A stretch of 54,868 bases of DNA from Kamptonema formosum PCC 10802 (GTDB taxonomy: Bacteria; Cyanobacteriota; Cyanobacteriia; Cyanobacteriales; Oscillatoriaceae). The translations under genes and the position numbers were made by a program. The notes beneath the pieces were generated by a model. That model was not told the origin of the DNA and did no database searches. It worked only from the letters and a program-made list of their open reading frames with translations. The stretch spans positions 5,916,169-5,971,036 of the forward strand of contig NZ_KB235948.1 of assembly GCF_000332335.1 (NCBI RefSeq), read 5' to 3'. How positions within the stretch are numbered: position 1 is the first letter of the stretch; the number at the start of each line of letters is the position of its first letter. Positions 34,547 to 44,126 of this stretch are shown here, one piece after another.

Positions 34547-35095
34547 CTATTTTTTCACGCACTTTTCATCCGCTGCTGTCCGCACTGCACCCAAGAGGGT
34601 GGACACAAACACGCAGCGTTTGGGACTGCCGGTGCTTGTGGTTAGGTTTATCCTTCCCAGCTGTCCGTTGGTGTGTCCTTTATAGTTAAATTGAACTCGC
34701 CACAGACTGCTGTTTTTATCTTTGTAAAAAGTGGTGTTGGCTGGGTCTATTTTAATTCCTTCTTCAACCAGGGTATTCCAAATGCTGGGTGCAGAATTGT
34801 CCGGGTGAACCGCCCACTGAACTTTGCCATCTTGCTCCCGAAAGCTGGCTTGCCAGGTGCTTTTTCGCAGCTTTGCAGTCGTTTGGGCTTGGCGAATCGC
34901 CTCTAAGGCAGTATATTGAGCGCTGTTGAGGCGCATCCGCGCCAGCCACCCCAGAAAGCTGGCACCGGCCACTGCTGCCAAGATGCCAAAAAACGCTATC
35001 ACAACTATCATTTCTATGAGGGTGAAACCGGCAGTTGCCCGAGCCTGCCGGTGGGGCGGCTTGTTGGGCGGTAAAAGGGGGATGAATTCAAGCAT
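34547..35095 (-). CDS. Type IV pilin-like / pseudopilin protein (second copy)
   Basis: A 182-residue protein with a prepilin cleavage and methylation motif, TAGFTLIEMIVV (Gly22/Phe23 boundary, Glu at +5). A single hydrophobic helix and an extended LNSAQYTALEAIRQAQTTAK region follow, as in GspH-type minor pseudopilins. It is clearly a paralogue of the protein at 35897, sharing most motifs (STWQASF, LWRVQF, ILGAV-like end). It is the last gene of the hps run but lies 800 bases away from it, so it may have its own promoter. No strong ribosome-binding site is seen at the ATG at 35095. Confidence 0.82.
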   Translation of the reverse strand: MLEFIPLLPPNKPPHRQARATAGFTLIEMIVVIAFFGILAAVAGASFLGWLARMRLNSAQYTALEAIRQAQTTAKLRKSTWQASFREQDGKVQWAVHPDNSAPSIWNTLVEEGIKIDPANTTFYKDKNSSLWRVQFNYKGHTNGQLGRINLTTSTGSPKRCVFVSTLLGAVRTAADEKCVKK

Positions 35096-35896
35096 TTCAA
35101 AAAAAAGCTTAGTTAAATGTTATTTTCAGCTACACTTTTGTAGCCGGTGCGGCTTGTAGCATCCAGGGGCTCTCCCCCCTCTCTGCAACAGCGCCTGATC
35201 CCGCCCACGCCCCCTATCAGCGTTTCGCCGTCGCGCGCCGGCTCATCTTATCTGAAAATTCTCTGAAAAATTTTAATATTTACTTAATCCAGCCCCAGAT
35301 AACTGGCTCTCCTGCACTTGGGGTGACAAGCCTGCTTTGCGCATTTAATTTTTCTATCCATCTCTATGCATCGTTACCAGTATCCTTCTAGTAACAAGTT
35401 TCTGGAGGCAGAGTCTCCTTGCTGCAATAAGCAGATTAAAAGCGTAACAGCTTAAAAGTAATTCACTCGCGTCAAAGGCTTGTGGGTGAGGAATTGCCCA
35501 CGCTTTGTGCCACAATTCCTGCACCGGCACGCCGCCGGCACCCACCGGCACTCCTCCGGCAGGACGCCGGTCGGGCGCTGCCCTCAGTCAGAGATGATAT
35601 AATTTTAAAGCTTCTATTAGATTCCCTGCGGATCATCTCGCTGGGAATGCTATCAATTCCGTCTGTAAAGTTTCTTTTTCGCCTCCCGCTCCCCACTCCC
35701 GCCGGCAGATGAGGCTGGCGGGGATCTCACCCAGGATGGCGTGTTTCAAATTTGCACGCCGGCGCGCCGGCGCTCTCCCCCTCTCTCGCCCTGGGTAAAT
35801 AATGTGAAGCAATCAGCCGGAATGTAGGGGGCGGCAGTGCCAGTGGGTAAAATTGTTATTTGCCAGTGGCTTTTGTGGCGATGAAACCTGGGAAGG
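35096..35896. other. 800-base spacer between the two pseudopilin genes
   Basis: No credible gene on either strand. The 5' leader side of the 34547 gene contains a short hairpin GCTAC/GTAGC (about 35130-35145). A cluster of GCCGGC/GCGCGC sequence lies near 35755-35770. Confidence 0.5.
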
Positions 35897-36460
35897 CTAA
35901 TCGCTACTGCAGGCAGTATCACTATCTGTCTTAACGGCACCTAAAATCGTTCTAACCTTCACGCAGCGCTTATTGCCACCATTTGTATTGGATAGAGTTA
36001 TCCGTCCTACTTGATCGCTAACCTGACCTTTGCTGTCAAATTGAACGCGCCACAAATTGTTTGTAGGGTCATTATAGATGCTAGTATAGCCTGCTGTAAT
36101 ATCTATTTTAACATTGGGTTCATCAATGGTATTCCAGAGGTTGTCTGGTGGGACAGAACTGGCAGAATGAACCGCCCACTTAACCTTGTCACCCTGTTGC
36201 TGAAAGCTGGCTTGCCAGGTGGAACTTCGCTGCTTAGCCGTGGTTTGGGCTTGGCGAATCGCCTGTAAAGCAACATCTTGAGCTTTGTTGACGCGCATCC
36301 GCGCCATCCAGCCCAGATAGCCGGCACCGGCCATTGCGGCTAGAATGCCAACGATAACTACAACAACTATCAATTCTATCATAGTGAAACCGGCAGTTGA
36401 GCTGTGCGATTCCAGCTGCCGGTGGTTGCGTTTGTTCAGGAGGAAAGTAATTGCTGTCAT
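35897..36460 (-). CDS. Type IV pilin-like / pseudopilin protein of the hps cluster
   Basis: A 187-residue prepilin-like protein. The cleavage motif TAGFTMIELIVV is followed by a hydrophobic helix (VVVIVGILAAMAGAGYLGW) and a globular C-terminal domain with two cysteines near the end. It starts 19 bases after the end of hpsC, so it belongs to the hpsA-B-C operon. By position it corresponds to a third hps pseudopilin (the HpsD position), though the symbol is not certain. Such pseudopilins form a short pilus-like piston used to export polysaccharide during hormogonium gliding. It is a close paralogue of 34547-35095. Confidence 0.82.
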   Translation of the reverse strand: MTAITFLLNKRNHRQLESHSSTAGFTMIELIVVVVIVGILAAMAGAGYLGWMARMRVNKAQDVALQAIRQAQTTAKQRSSTWQASFQQQGDKVKWAVHSASSVPPDNLWNTIDEPNVKIDITAGYTSIYNDPTNNLWRVQFDSKGQVSDQVGRITLSNTNGGNKRCVKVRTILGAVKTDSDTACSSD

Positions 36461-36478
36461 AGCGAATGTCTGTTGAAC

Positions 36479-37567
36479 TTATAGCTTAGGAGGAATTCTG
36501 TTAAACACACTGCGAGTCTGAACCTGAGCCCGCACGATTGGTAAAAAGCGGCTATCTTTATTATTTGCAGGCAAACTGGCTCGCTTCAAGGCACTCCCCC
36601 GCAAATAAACAATCACATCTTGACTCTGGCCCGCACTGGGTCTTCTCACGCAGGCATAGAAGCTTGTATTGTTGCTAGCGCTTGCCAGACTGTAGGTGGA
36701 TGGAGTTGGGGAGGGGACAGAGGGCTCGGGACAAGGCTGCACCCCAGACAAATTAGGATTCAAATCCTCATAGTCTGGCAAGTTTCCTGTATCTACCAAA
36801 TCAACCAACACATCCGCATTCTTTGTCGCGCCACCGGCACCTTCCGAATAAGCTTGTTGTGCGGGACAGAGAGCACCCGTATCATTCTTGTCACAAGGCC
36901 ATATCTGAAAGCCGATAGATCCCGCTGCTGTGGGATCGATATAATTGGGTGTTTGTGTCATTCTACTCAGATCGGCTGGGGGAACAGGCGCATATTGCCG
37001 GAGTTGATAGCGCGTCAGTCGGGCAGGGCCATCCCAACTTCCGTCATTATCTGTTCTCAGAGAGTAAACAACCAGAGTGTAGCTATTTCGGGTGATCAGG
37101 AGCGCTCGACATTTTTTCTTGTCGTCCTCAAGAGAAAAATTACTCTCACAATTGGTAGGGAAAGCAGCAGTTCCGGTGGCATTTTCTACATAAGGAAGTT
37201 GCTCTATTTTCCAAAAGGCTAGAATCGGCTTCACATTATTGTTGCTTGCCAAACCTATCTTAGAAACTATACCCGGACAGTAGTTAGCATCCTTCAAACT
37301 CCCCTGACCAGTCAGGCATTCCCCCTCGTATACATACACGGCTTCTTGCAGTTCTGAGGCCATATAATCGAGAGCCATACTCATCTCTCGCTCGGTTTCT
37401 GACCGGGCAAATTCTTTTTTGTCACTCTCCATCAGCTGGACTACGAAATACAGCAGCCCTGAAATAACCATCGTGCTGACTATTGTCGTCACCAATAGCT
37501 CTATTAATGTAAACCCTGCGGATTTGTGCCGCCGGCGAAAAATATGCTTAAAGAATGTTTTAGCCAT
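36479..37567 (-). CDS. hpsC: Hormogonium polysaccharide secretion pseudopilin HpsC
   Basis: A 362-residue prepilin-like protein with SAGFTLIELLVTT and a membrane helix near its N-terminus, then a long soluble domain with several cysteines (GECLTGQGSL, NYCPGI, IWPCDKNDTGALCP). Size, position after hpsB and the PilW-like organisation (ETEREMSMALDYMASEL) fit HpsC. I prefer the ATG at 37567 (MAKTFFKHIF) to the earlier start at 37609 because GGAG lies seven bases upstream and the N-terminus then resembles HpsA. It should sit in the inner membrane or periplasm with the other pseudopilins. Confidence 0.82.
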   Translation of the reverse strand: MAKTFFKHIFRRRHKSAGFTLIELLVTTIVSTMVISGLLYFVVQLMESDKKEFARSETEREMSMALDYMASELQEAVYVYEGECLTGQGSLKDANYCPGIVSKIGLASNNNVKPILAFWKIEQLPYVENATGTAAFPTNCESNFSLEDDKKKCRALLITRNSYTLVVYSLRTDNDGSWDGPARLTRYQLRQYAPVPPADLSRMTQTPNYIDPTAAGSIGFQIWPCDKNDTGALCPAQQAYSEGAGGATKNADVLVDLVDTGNLPDYEDLNPNLSGVQPCPEPSVPSPTPSTYSLASASNNTSFYACVRRPSAGQSQDVIVYLRGSALKRASLPANNKDSRFLPIVRAQVQTRSVFNRIPPKL

Positions 37568-37609
37568 TGCCCGCTCCAGAAAAATGTGTGCGTTCTCCTG
37601 CCCACGCAA

Positions 37610-38347
37610 CTAATTGCTGCAAGGGGGGTTTGTACCGGTTCCCCCTGATAATCTCCAGCTCAGTACGCAGTAATTGTATTTAGAGATATCCAAATCACTT
37701 CTAACAATCGTTTCGTAACGCACTACGATGGGATGACTCACTGACTTGCCTGATGTTAGACCCAAAGAAGCCGCTTTTATCGGTGGTTGGGCTAAGTTGA
37801 TCAGGCTAGGTGTAGCTGTGAGAGCCGCTTGCGTATAGACTCGCACTCCCATTACAAAGGCAAGAGGTCGCTGCCCGGTATTGTCCAGCACCGGCTGGGG
37901 GGTTGGTGTCCGAAACGTTTGAACGGCGAGATCCCCCCAGTCCCACTGGTTATTGCCATTAAGGTCAACATAACACCAGTTCGTGGATAATGTTCCGGTG
38001 GTATTTACCAGAGGGCACGTGAGAAGATTTGCGTTCGGGGCTGGAGGCGGCACATTGTCCAGGTTGTAGTTAGCAGTTGTGTCAGCACAGGTCGCATTGA
38101 CACACGGCGGGATATTCTGGGTCAAGTTGGTGTAATCGCCGGTGTCAATCACCAGCCGCACGCGGTCTATTTCCCCCTGCGCCGCTTTCATGGCATTCTC
38201 GACTCTGAAATTGCGCACCCGAGTGGCGAAAGCAACCAGCAGCGGCGGCGTAATGGCCGCAATCACCAGTGTGATGACCAGAATCCCCATCAGACACTCT
38301 ATCAGGGTTAGACCTTTTTCGGTACGTTTCCGTTTAGCCGGTTGCAT
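37610..38347 (-). CDS. hpsB: Hormogonium polysaccharide secretion pseudopilin HpsB
   Basis: A 245-residue prepilin-like protein. KGLTLIECLMGILVI gives the cleavage site and the conserved Glu, followed by a hydrophobic helix and the NAMKAAQGEIDRVRL helix. The C-terminal domain is rich in Asn, Thr and Pro. It starts 12 bases after hpsA. In Nostoc punctiforme the hps locus (Risser and Meeks) is induced in hormogonia and needed for polysaccharide secretion and motility; the same gene order is seen here. Confidence 0.82.
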   Translation of the reverse strand: MQPAKRKRTEKGLTLIECLMGILVITLVIAAITPPLLVAFATRVRNFRVENAMKAAQGEIDRVRLVIDTGDYTNLTQNIPPCVNATCADTTANYNLDNVPPPAPNANLLTCPLVNTTGTLSTNWCYVDLNGNNQWDWGDLAVQTFRTPTPQPVLDNTGQRPLAFVMGVRVYTQAALTATPSLINLAQPPIKAASLGLTSGKSVSHPIVVRYETIVRSDLDISKYNYCVLSWRLSGGTGTNPPCSN

Positions 38348-38359
38348 CTCCCACCTCCG

Positions 38360-41300
38360 CTAATTGCAATTCGATGCCGTTTTATCGCCTACAGCCTTGC
38401 GCAGCAGGCAAATATAGGGGTCATCTGCCTTTGGCTCTCGGTATAATTCACTGCGGTCGGGCGCAGGCATCACCATCCGTCGGGCCACCGGACCGGCAGG
38501 GGCGTACTGCAGACCCACATCATAACCCCAGTTCCGCAGCGGTGCGGTGTAGTATTTGATGTTTTGAGTCCCTGTTGAGTTACTTCCCGGTTCCCACGCA
38601 TCCTGATCCCAGGGCGCTGTCGCGTAGTTGCTAAAGTTAAGCTGAATCATCGCTCCTGAGAACCACAAAGACTGGGTATTGGAGCTAGTGGATGAGGCGT
38701 ATCGGGTTTTGTCCCAGCTTTCTAAAAATCGAGGGAAGTTCACCAAACCGCCATTGCTCTGACCGTTGCGGGAAGGCACAACGCCGCTGACAATCACCGC
38801 ATTTACCCAATTCGGACCCGCAGTGTTGTTTATACCTAGACCACTGGTTTGGCTTGTCTGATATCTGTTATCGCTGAAATTCCAATAGTTGCTGTATGAA
38901 GCAACTGAGCTGGGAGGCGTCGCAGTCGCCGCAGTCATATATTTAATGTCGCCATTGCGGAACACCTTGATTGGCCCATCACAGCCTTTGCGGTTTGTGC
39001 CCGCTACTGCTACACCTCCTACAGCTGCCGTCCTCGGATCGAAGGGATTCTCGCATATATACCCCTCTCCCTGAGCATCTGCAGACAAATCGCTCGGGAC
39101 TCCTTTCATGTGACTGTTTTGGTAGGATGAGTTACTGCTGCTGTTAGCGCACCCAGTATTCACCCCGCGCAGCCCATCTTGGAGCGTGCCGTCACAGAAG
39201 TTGCTGGAAAGGATGCCCACTGCATCGGCTATGATTTCTGCCTGACGCCAAGTGTCATTGTTTTGGCCGGTTCTAGCAAACGTAGTTTCCAAATCTTTTC
39301 GCTTGTAGAAATTGCTGTAGCCTGAAGCTGAAGACAGCTGTATATCTTTAAATTCCTCTAAAAGATTGCTGACGCTGGCATTCGTACTGTGGGGGTTGAA
39401 ATTTCCCTGAATATAAACCGGGTTATCGGAAATCAAGGACAAACCGCGCGGATTGTCAAGTTTCGTATTTCCATTTATGACTCGCCGCAGATCGATCCCA
39501 TTGCGCACCCGGAACCCGTAAGAACGCCGGTCTGGGTCAGCATAGTAATCAACCGGCTTAGGGCTAATCCCCTGTGCGGGACTGGCGGGGTTACAAACGT
39601 AACTTGTTGCGGGAGTAATCGGAGTGGAGTCAGGCTGTAGCTGGCACAGTGGCGGGTCCGCTGGAGTCCAGACATTAAACCGGCTCGCTGTAGGAGGGTT
39701 GCCCGCATCATTGCCCGTAGTGGGCCAAGCGTTTTGGTATGTCTGCCAAGCAGAAAGGCGAGGTCTGGCAATACCGTCTTCCCGCATGGCATCTTCCCGG
39801 AAGGCATAGACAAGGCCACTCGCCGGCAGCCAAGTATCTGAGCCTGAAACAATAGCTTCCGATCCAGGAACGCTATTGCGGCGCAGCAGGTCTAAATCGA
39901 AATCCAGCAGCCGCACGTTCATCATTTCCCGCCCATCGAAAATAGCCTTGTCCATGAAAGGCACGGCTATATTGGCAGAACTTGTGCCTGAACTTGTGCC
40001 TGTACTGTCAATTATCGTGTTCGCCGTGCTGGTTCCAGCTGGGCTGTTCGGCAGCCGCCAGTCGGCCCGCGCCCTTGGCAGCAGGGCAATCTCGGCGATG
40101 CCATTCTCCGTACCATTCTCTATCCCGCTGCTATCGCTGTCCCCAAGGACTTGGTAGGTATAGTTCCCGTTAACTGCTGCACTTGTGATATAAGCGTCAG
40201 CGATATAGGTTTCAGTGGTGGGTTGGGAGGCTGCAGCTGCAATACCGGTTGGAGTGCCGGTTCCATCGTGCTTGTGGTTGTATTTAGGGAAGAGGTAGTA
40301 AAGCGAGGGGAACTTTGGCCCCGTCGGGCAGAGCTTTGGCAGGTTTGCTCCCAGTGTTGCTGTAAGTCCACAAGCGTAACTTCCCGTTTGTCCTGCTGTT
40401 CCTGCTTGTGAGTCAAAACCCCGCAGGCGATCTCGCTCCACCTGCTCCTTCAGGTGGAGCAGCTTGGCCAGTGCTAGGTTATCAGCAGCCGCCGCTCCTT
40501 GCGCTTCTAGAGCTGCTATATATGCCTCTGGGGACGCCTGCGACACTGTGACATTTCCTAGCGCTGTACTCAGATTAGTTAATAAAGTTTGATTGCTGGT
40601 ATTGGTGTAGTCGAAATCCTGCAGATAGCTAATATTGTACGCCAGCATCCCCAACGTACCCCCTGCTGTGTGCAGGTTGGACTTATCCGCAATGCTCAGC
40701 GCGTCATAGCCCGTAGCAGCGCTTCCTGTTGCCGGCAGCTGGGAAAGGGTGCTCCGCAGGTTGGAAAAGTTCCCCCACATAGTTAAAACAGGATAGGGGT
40801 GAACGATTTTACTGCCAGCTGCTTCTTGCGTGGGTGGGAAAGCGCCTGCCGGATCGCCAGCCAAACGCGCCAGGTTCTCCAAAGCGATTCTCAGAGGCTG
40901 TCCGCCGGCAATAGCATTCTTAAACGCCGTCTCAGTCTGATCGGCTCCTGGTACGACGTTAAACTCCCAGCCATTTGTCCCGTCTCCCAGGAAGAAGTTG
41001 CTGAGGATTTCGTTATTGGTATCCCCAAAATCAGTGCCAAACAGGGTGGAACCCCCGTTCGCTGCTGTTTTAGTCTTGAAAGCAAAAGCAGCAGCTGGCT
41101 TTTTAAAAGTTGTGCTGTCCAGCAGCGTTTTCGCACTTCCTGGGTGAACCGTCGTGGCCACAAAAGCGAGCGGTAAGTACCCCCCCTCATTGACAGTTGT
41201 TGTGGTTGCGTTATCGCCAAAGGTATAATAATAAACCGCTGTAGCTTGGGCCGCAGCTAAATTATCCCGCAGCGTCACATACTGCCGAACTTCGTTACGA

Positions 41301-43165
41301 CGTGACGCTGCCCAGGTAGGACTCGCAACCCCATCCGGCGAATACATAGCCTGGTCAGGCTTGCTATCGTTATCCCGATCCACATTCCAGCCAAAGGGCT
41401 CGCCCAGTTGCAGCCGCTGCCCCACAATCACTCGCAGGCCACTATTTCTGGCTCGCCGCTCCCAGTAACCGTCCAGCCCTAAATTCTCTCCCAGCACATC
41501 ACCCGCTGTCGGGTCATTTGTCACCAATCGAGTTGTCGCGGCAGGAATCGGCTGCCCATAGCCAGCCACTTGATTGGGTTGAGTGGGATTTAGTTCAGCA
41601 GGAGCTTCACACCTGCCGGTGGCGTTATTGAAATTTTCTGCGCTGTAGTTCGGCTTCGGTCCGTAACGGTTATCGGCGCGATAGGTGTCATCCACATACG
41701 GAGCGCACTTCTCCGCTGCAGACACTCGCGGCGTACTCCCCTGCGTCAGTGGCGACTTCCCCCCCCAAAAATTGGTATTGTCTGGCTGCCAAGAACCGCT
41801 TCCTGATGGTGTTCTGGGTTGCCCTATTCCTCTTGTCTGCAAAGTCAGTGCATCTGTGGCAATATTCATTTGCCCAAAACCGCTGCCTGTAACAGAATCT
41901 AAAGATTGGTAAGTCCCCGGGCTTGTCTCTTGAAGGAAGATTGGCGTAGCTGGCTCGCCGGTTGATGGGTTCGGAATACTAGCGTCAATCCTGACATTCT
42001 GCGGAGTGAAGGTGTTATCCCGAATTTGGCCCGTTACTAATTGTCCCCCAACGCCTGGAGAGCGGTCTTTCCTCAGCGTTATTTGTGAGTTGGATTCAAG
42101 AGGGAGTAAACAACTATTTGGAGAGCTGATCAAGAACGACCGGAAACCGTCTTGACTGCGGACAACCATATTCCCTTGACTGTGTATAGCCCCATTCCAG
42201 TTAAATATCGGGCCGGGGGCAATTTCCAAATCGGTGCGGAACCAGGCTCCCCACTTGTTCCCGCGCTGAAAGGAACGATCTTGTTGATACTGGATGGTTG
42301 CAATCGACGCATTTGCCGTTGCAGTGCCCTTGATAAAGGCATTGGGTACTGTCAGGGCATAAACTTGAAAATTCTTGTAAACTAACGCACTGCTGGGTCC
42401 GTTAAACCAGCCCACTGGATTTCCGCCCACCTGTATGGGACAATCCGGATTAGCATTACCGGACTGGCTGACTAACGGGCCATTGCGAACGATGAAATTC
42501 TTCGCTCTGTCCTTATCCGCTTGTATATAAAAGAGCTTTTTAGCCGGATCTGTATCTATAGTAGCTGTGCTGCCTCTCTCCGACCGGGAAACAATCGCAT
42601 AAATAGTAGTCAAATCCCCAGGCTCAAGAGCAGGATTAACGTTATTGGTAGTCCCGTTTCCATCAGCATCTATCTGGAACATCCAGGCAGTCGTTGAAGG
42701 TACATCAAGACCTGTCAGACCAAGATCGACTCGCTTTTCATCATTTAGCTTATAGGGGTCTGGATTGCGATTTTCAGTATTGAGCAGCAGTTCTTCCAAT
42801 CTTTTTTCAGCAGGTATCCCAGCTTCTAGATTCGGATCGGTAAACAGGTACTCCAATTTCGCCTTAGCCCGCTCTATCGCTGGAGTCGCCGCGTTTTTGA
42901 TTTGCTGCTGCTGTCCCTGACCAATGACCTGATTTGTCCGCGTAAACGTGCGGAACATAATAGCGCCCACCACCAACGCCACTACCATCAGCAGCATGGC
43001 GACTGTTGGCAGCACAAATCCAGCTTGGTTCTGCCGCCGCCGGCGATTGGTCACGAAAACCGATCGCCATAGCCACCGCCAAGTTTGGCGGGTCAGCGTT
43101 TGGATGAGTTTGACAATCTCCCGCAGCAGGCGCGACAACAACTTCTTGTATTTGTGCTTAGCCAT
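38360..43165 (-). CDS. hpsA: Hormogonium polysaccharide biosynthesis/secretion protein HpsA
   Basis: A 1601-residue protein with a short basic N-terminus, then a prepilin-like segment QAGFVLPTVAMLLMVVALV (residues 47-65, cleavage-like Gly49/Phe50 but with Pro at +4), and a very long exported domain rich in Asn, Thr, Ser and Gly. The N-terminal motif with FRTFTRTNQVIGQGQQQQIK and the size are typical of HpsA, a large cyanobacterial protein required for hormogonium motility and polysaccharide release. It is the first gene of the cluster. Its C-terminal half has repeated low-complexity patches. The region upstream (43166-43470) has no gene. Confidence 0.85.
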   Translation of the reverse strand: MAKHKYKKLLSRLLREIVKLIQTLTRQTWRWLWRSVFVTNRRRRQNQAGFVLPTVAMLLMVVALVVGAIMFRTFTRTNQVIGQGQQQQIKNAATPAIERAKAKLEYLFTDPNLEAGIPAEKRLEELLLNTENRNPDPYKLNDEKRVDLGLTGLDVPSTTAWMFQIDADGNGTTNNVNPALEPGDLTTIYAIVSRSERGSTATIDTDPAKKLFYIQADKDRAKNFIVRNGPLVSQSGNANPDCPIQVGGNPVGWFNGPSSALVYKNFQVYALTVPNAFIKGTATANASIATIQYQQDRSFQRGNKWGAWFRTDLEIAPGPIFNWNGAIHSQGNMVVRSQDGFRSFLISSPNSCLLPLESNSQITLRKDRSPGVGGQLVTGQIRDNTFTPQNVRIDASIPNPSTGEPATPIFLQETSPGTYQSLDSVTGSGFGQMNIATDALTLQTRGIGQPRTPSGSGSWQPDNTNFWGGKSPLTQGSTPRVSAAEKCAPYVDDTYRADNRYGPKPNYSAENFNNATGRCEAPAELNPTQPNQVAGYGQPIPAATTRLVTNDPTAGDVLGENLGLDGYWERRARNSGLRVIVGQRLQLGEPFGWNVDRDNDSKPDQAMYSPDGVASPTWAASRRNEVRQYVTLRDNLAAAQATAVYYYTFGDNATTTTVNEGGYLPLAFVATTVHPGSAKTLLDSTTFKKPAAAFAFKTKTAANGGSTLFGTDFGDTNNEILSNFFLGDGTNGWEFNVVPGADQTETAFKNAIAGGQPLRIALENLARLAGDPAGAFPPTQEAAGSKIVHPYPVLTMWGNFSNLRSTLSQLPATGSAATGYDALSIADKSNLHTAGGTLGMLAYNISYLQDFDYTNTSNQTLLTNLSTALGNVTVSQASPEAYIAALEAQGAAAADNLALAKLLHLKEQVERDRLRGFDSQAGTAGQTGSYACGLTATLGANLPKLCPTGPKFPSLYYLFPKYNHKHDGTGTPTGIAAAASQPTTETYIADAYITSAAVNGNYTYQVLGDSDSSGIENGTENGIAEIALLPRARADWRLPNSPAGTSTANTIIDSTGTSSGTSSANIAVPFMDKAIFDGREMMNVRLLDFDLDLLRRNSVPGSEAIVSGSDTWLPASGLVYAFREDAMREDGIARPRLSAWQTYQNAWPTTGNDAGNPPTASRFNVWTPADPPLCQLQPDSTPITPATSYVCNPASPAQGISPKPVDYYADPDRRSYGFRVRNGIDLRRVINGNTKLDNPRGLSLISDNPVYIQGNFNPHSTNASVSNLLEEFKDIQLSSASGYSNFYKRKDLETTFARTGQNNDTWRQAEIIADAVGILSSNFCDGTLQDGLRGVNTGCANSSSNSSYQNSHMKGVPSDLSADAQGEGYICENPFDPRTAAVGGVAVAGTNRKGCDGPIKVFRNGDIKYMTAATATPPSSVASYSNYWNFSDNRYQTSQTSGLGINNTAGPNWVNAVIVSGVVPSRNGQSNGGLVNFPRFLESWDKTRYASSTSSNTQSLWFSGAMIQLNFSNYATAPWDQDAWEPGSNSTGTQNIKYYTAPLRNWGYDVGLQYAPAGPVARRMVMPAPDRSELYREPKADDPYICLLRKAVGDKTASNCN

Positions 43166-43473
43166 ATATCCTCGGTAGACGCTGGTCAGAACAGGGGGAC
43201 AATCAACTGTCCTGTATCAGTCTTAGCTCATGCGAACAGGCAGTGGCAATCCGAAATTTCCCTTATATATTTTTAGGATACCCACCGGCGCGGCTTTTGC
43301 GATCACCCCGCCCGGAAATTTCGCCCCACCGGCATCGGTCGCTCGACCTATGAGTGCAAATTCTCCGGGCCCAACACGCCCCTGTCCCCACACGGGGTAG
43401 CCGGCCACCGGCACAGCACTGACCCAAATACTGCCATGTTCGCCGGTCGGGCCCACCGGCAGGGCTGCGCTGA

Positions 43474-43560
43474 ACTACGAACCTTTGGGCTCATGCCCAA
43501 CCACAAACCTTTGGGCTGCGCTGAACTACGAACCTTTGGGCTCATGCCCAACTGCAAACG
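43474..43560. repeat. GGGCTCATGCCCAA-type tandem repeat
   Basis: Two and a half copies of a ~50-bp unit built from AACTACGAACCTTTGGGC and a self-complementary TTGGGC...GCCCAA centre. The same family is clustered at 50498-50730, with a single copy at 793-819. Confidence 0.75.
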
Positions 43561-43870
43561 GCCCACCGGCACCCCCCATCCCATCGCCCCCCTCGCCCCG
43601 TCCGCACGCCGGGCAAAGCCACCCCGGCAGCCCCCTAAATCCGGTTAATTACTTTCCATCTTTCCTGGGGCCGGCCCCCAGCAGCAACTTATATGAGTCT
43701 ATAAACGGATTATGTGAATTTATATGATTTTTTAAATCCTAAAAGCTTTTAAAAAATAGCTTTTGCAGTTGCTGAAGCAAAATATATTTTCTAATTTATG
43801 ATAGATTGCTTATCTTAAACTAGCCCGCGAAGGCGGGCTTCGTCTGTATAGCGGCAGGTTTCAACCTGCC

Positions 43871-44030
43871 GGATGGTGCCGGATGGTGCCGGATGGTGCC
43901 GGATGGTGCCGGATGGTGCCGGATGCTCCCGGATGCTCCCGGATGCTCCCCGATACTCCCGGATGGTGCCGGATGCTCCCGGATGCTCCCCGATGCTCCC
44001 CGATGCTCCCGCCGGGTGCCGGATGGGGCC
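43871..44030. repeat. 10-bp minisatellite, 16 units
   Basis: Sixteen head-to-tail units of GGATGGTGCC or GGATGCTCCC with a few variants (CGATACTCCC, CGATGCTCCC). Because 10 is not a multiple of 3, the array reads through all frames. The ORFs crossing it are repeat artefacts. Confidence 0.95.
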
Positions 44031-44126
44031 GGATGATAAAGCATACAAACAGAAATATCCAGCCCCCCCGACCATCTCCCCCCTCCCCGAAGCGCGGGGA
44101 GAGGGATAGGGGGTGGGGTCAACCCC

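Noticed and set aside
36745-36770. tRNA T-arm-like GATTCAAATC
   Set aside because: It lies inside hpsC and no cloverleaf can be built around it. No tRNA or rRNA gene was recognised in the window.
43820-44122. Proline/serine/histidine repeat protein over the 10-bp minisatellite
   Set aside because: Open frames occur in several registers simply because the repeat has no stop codons.
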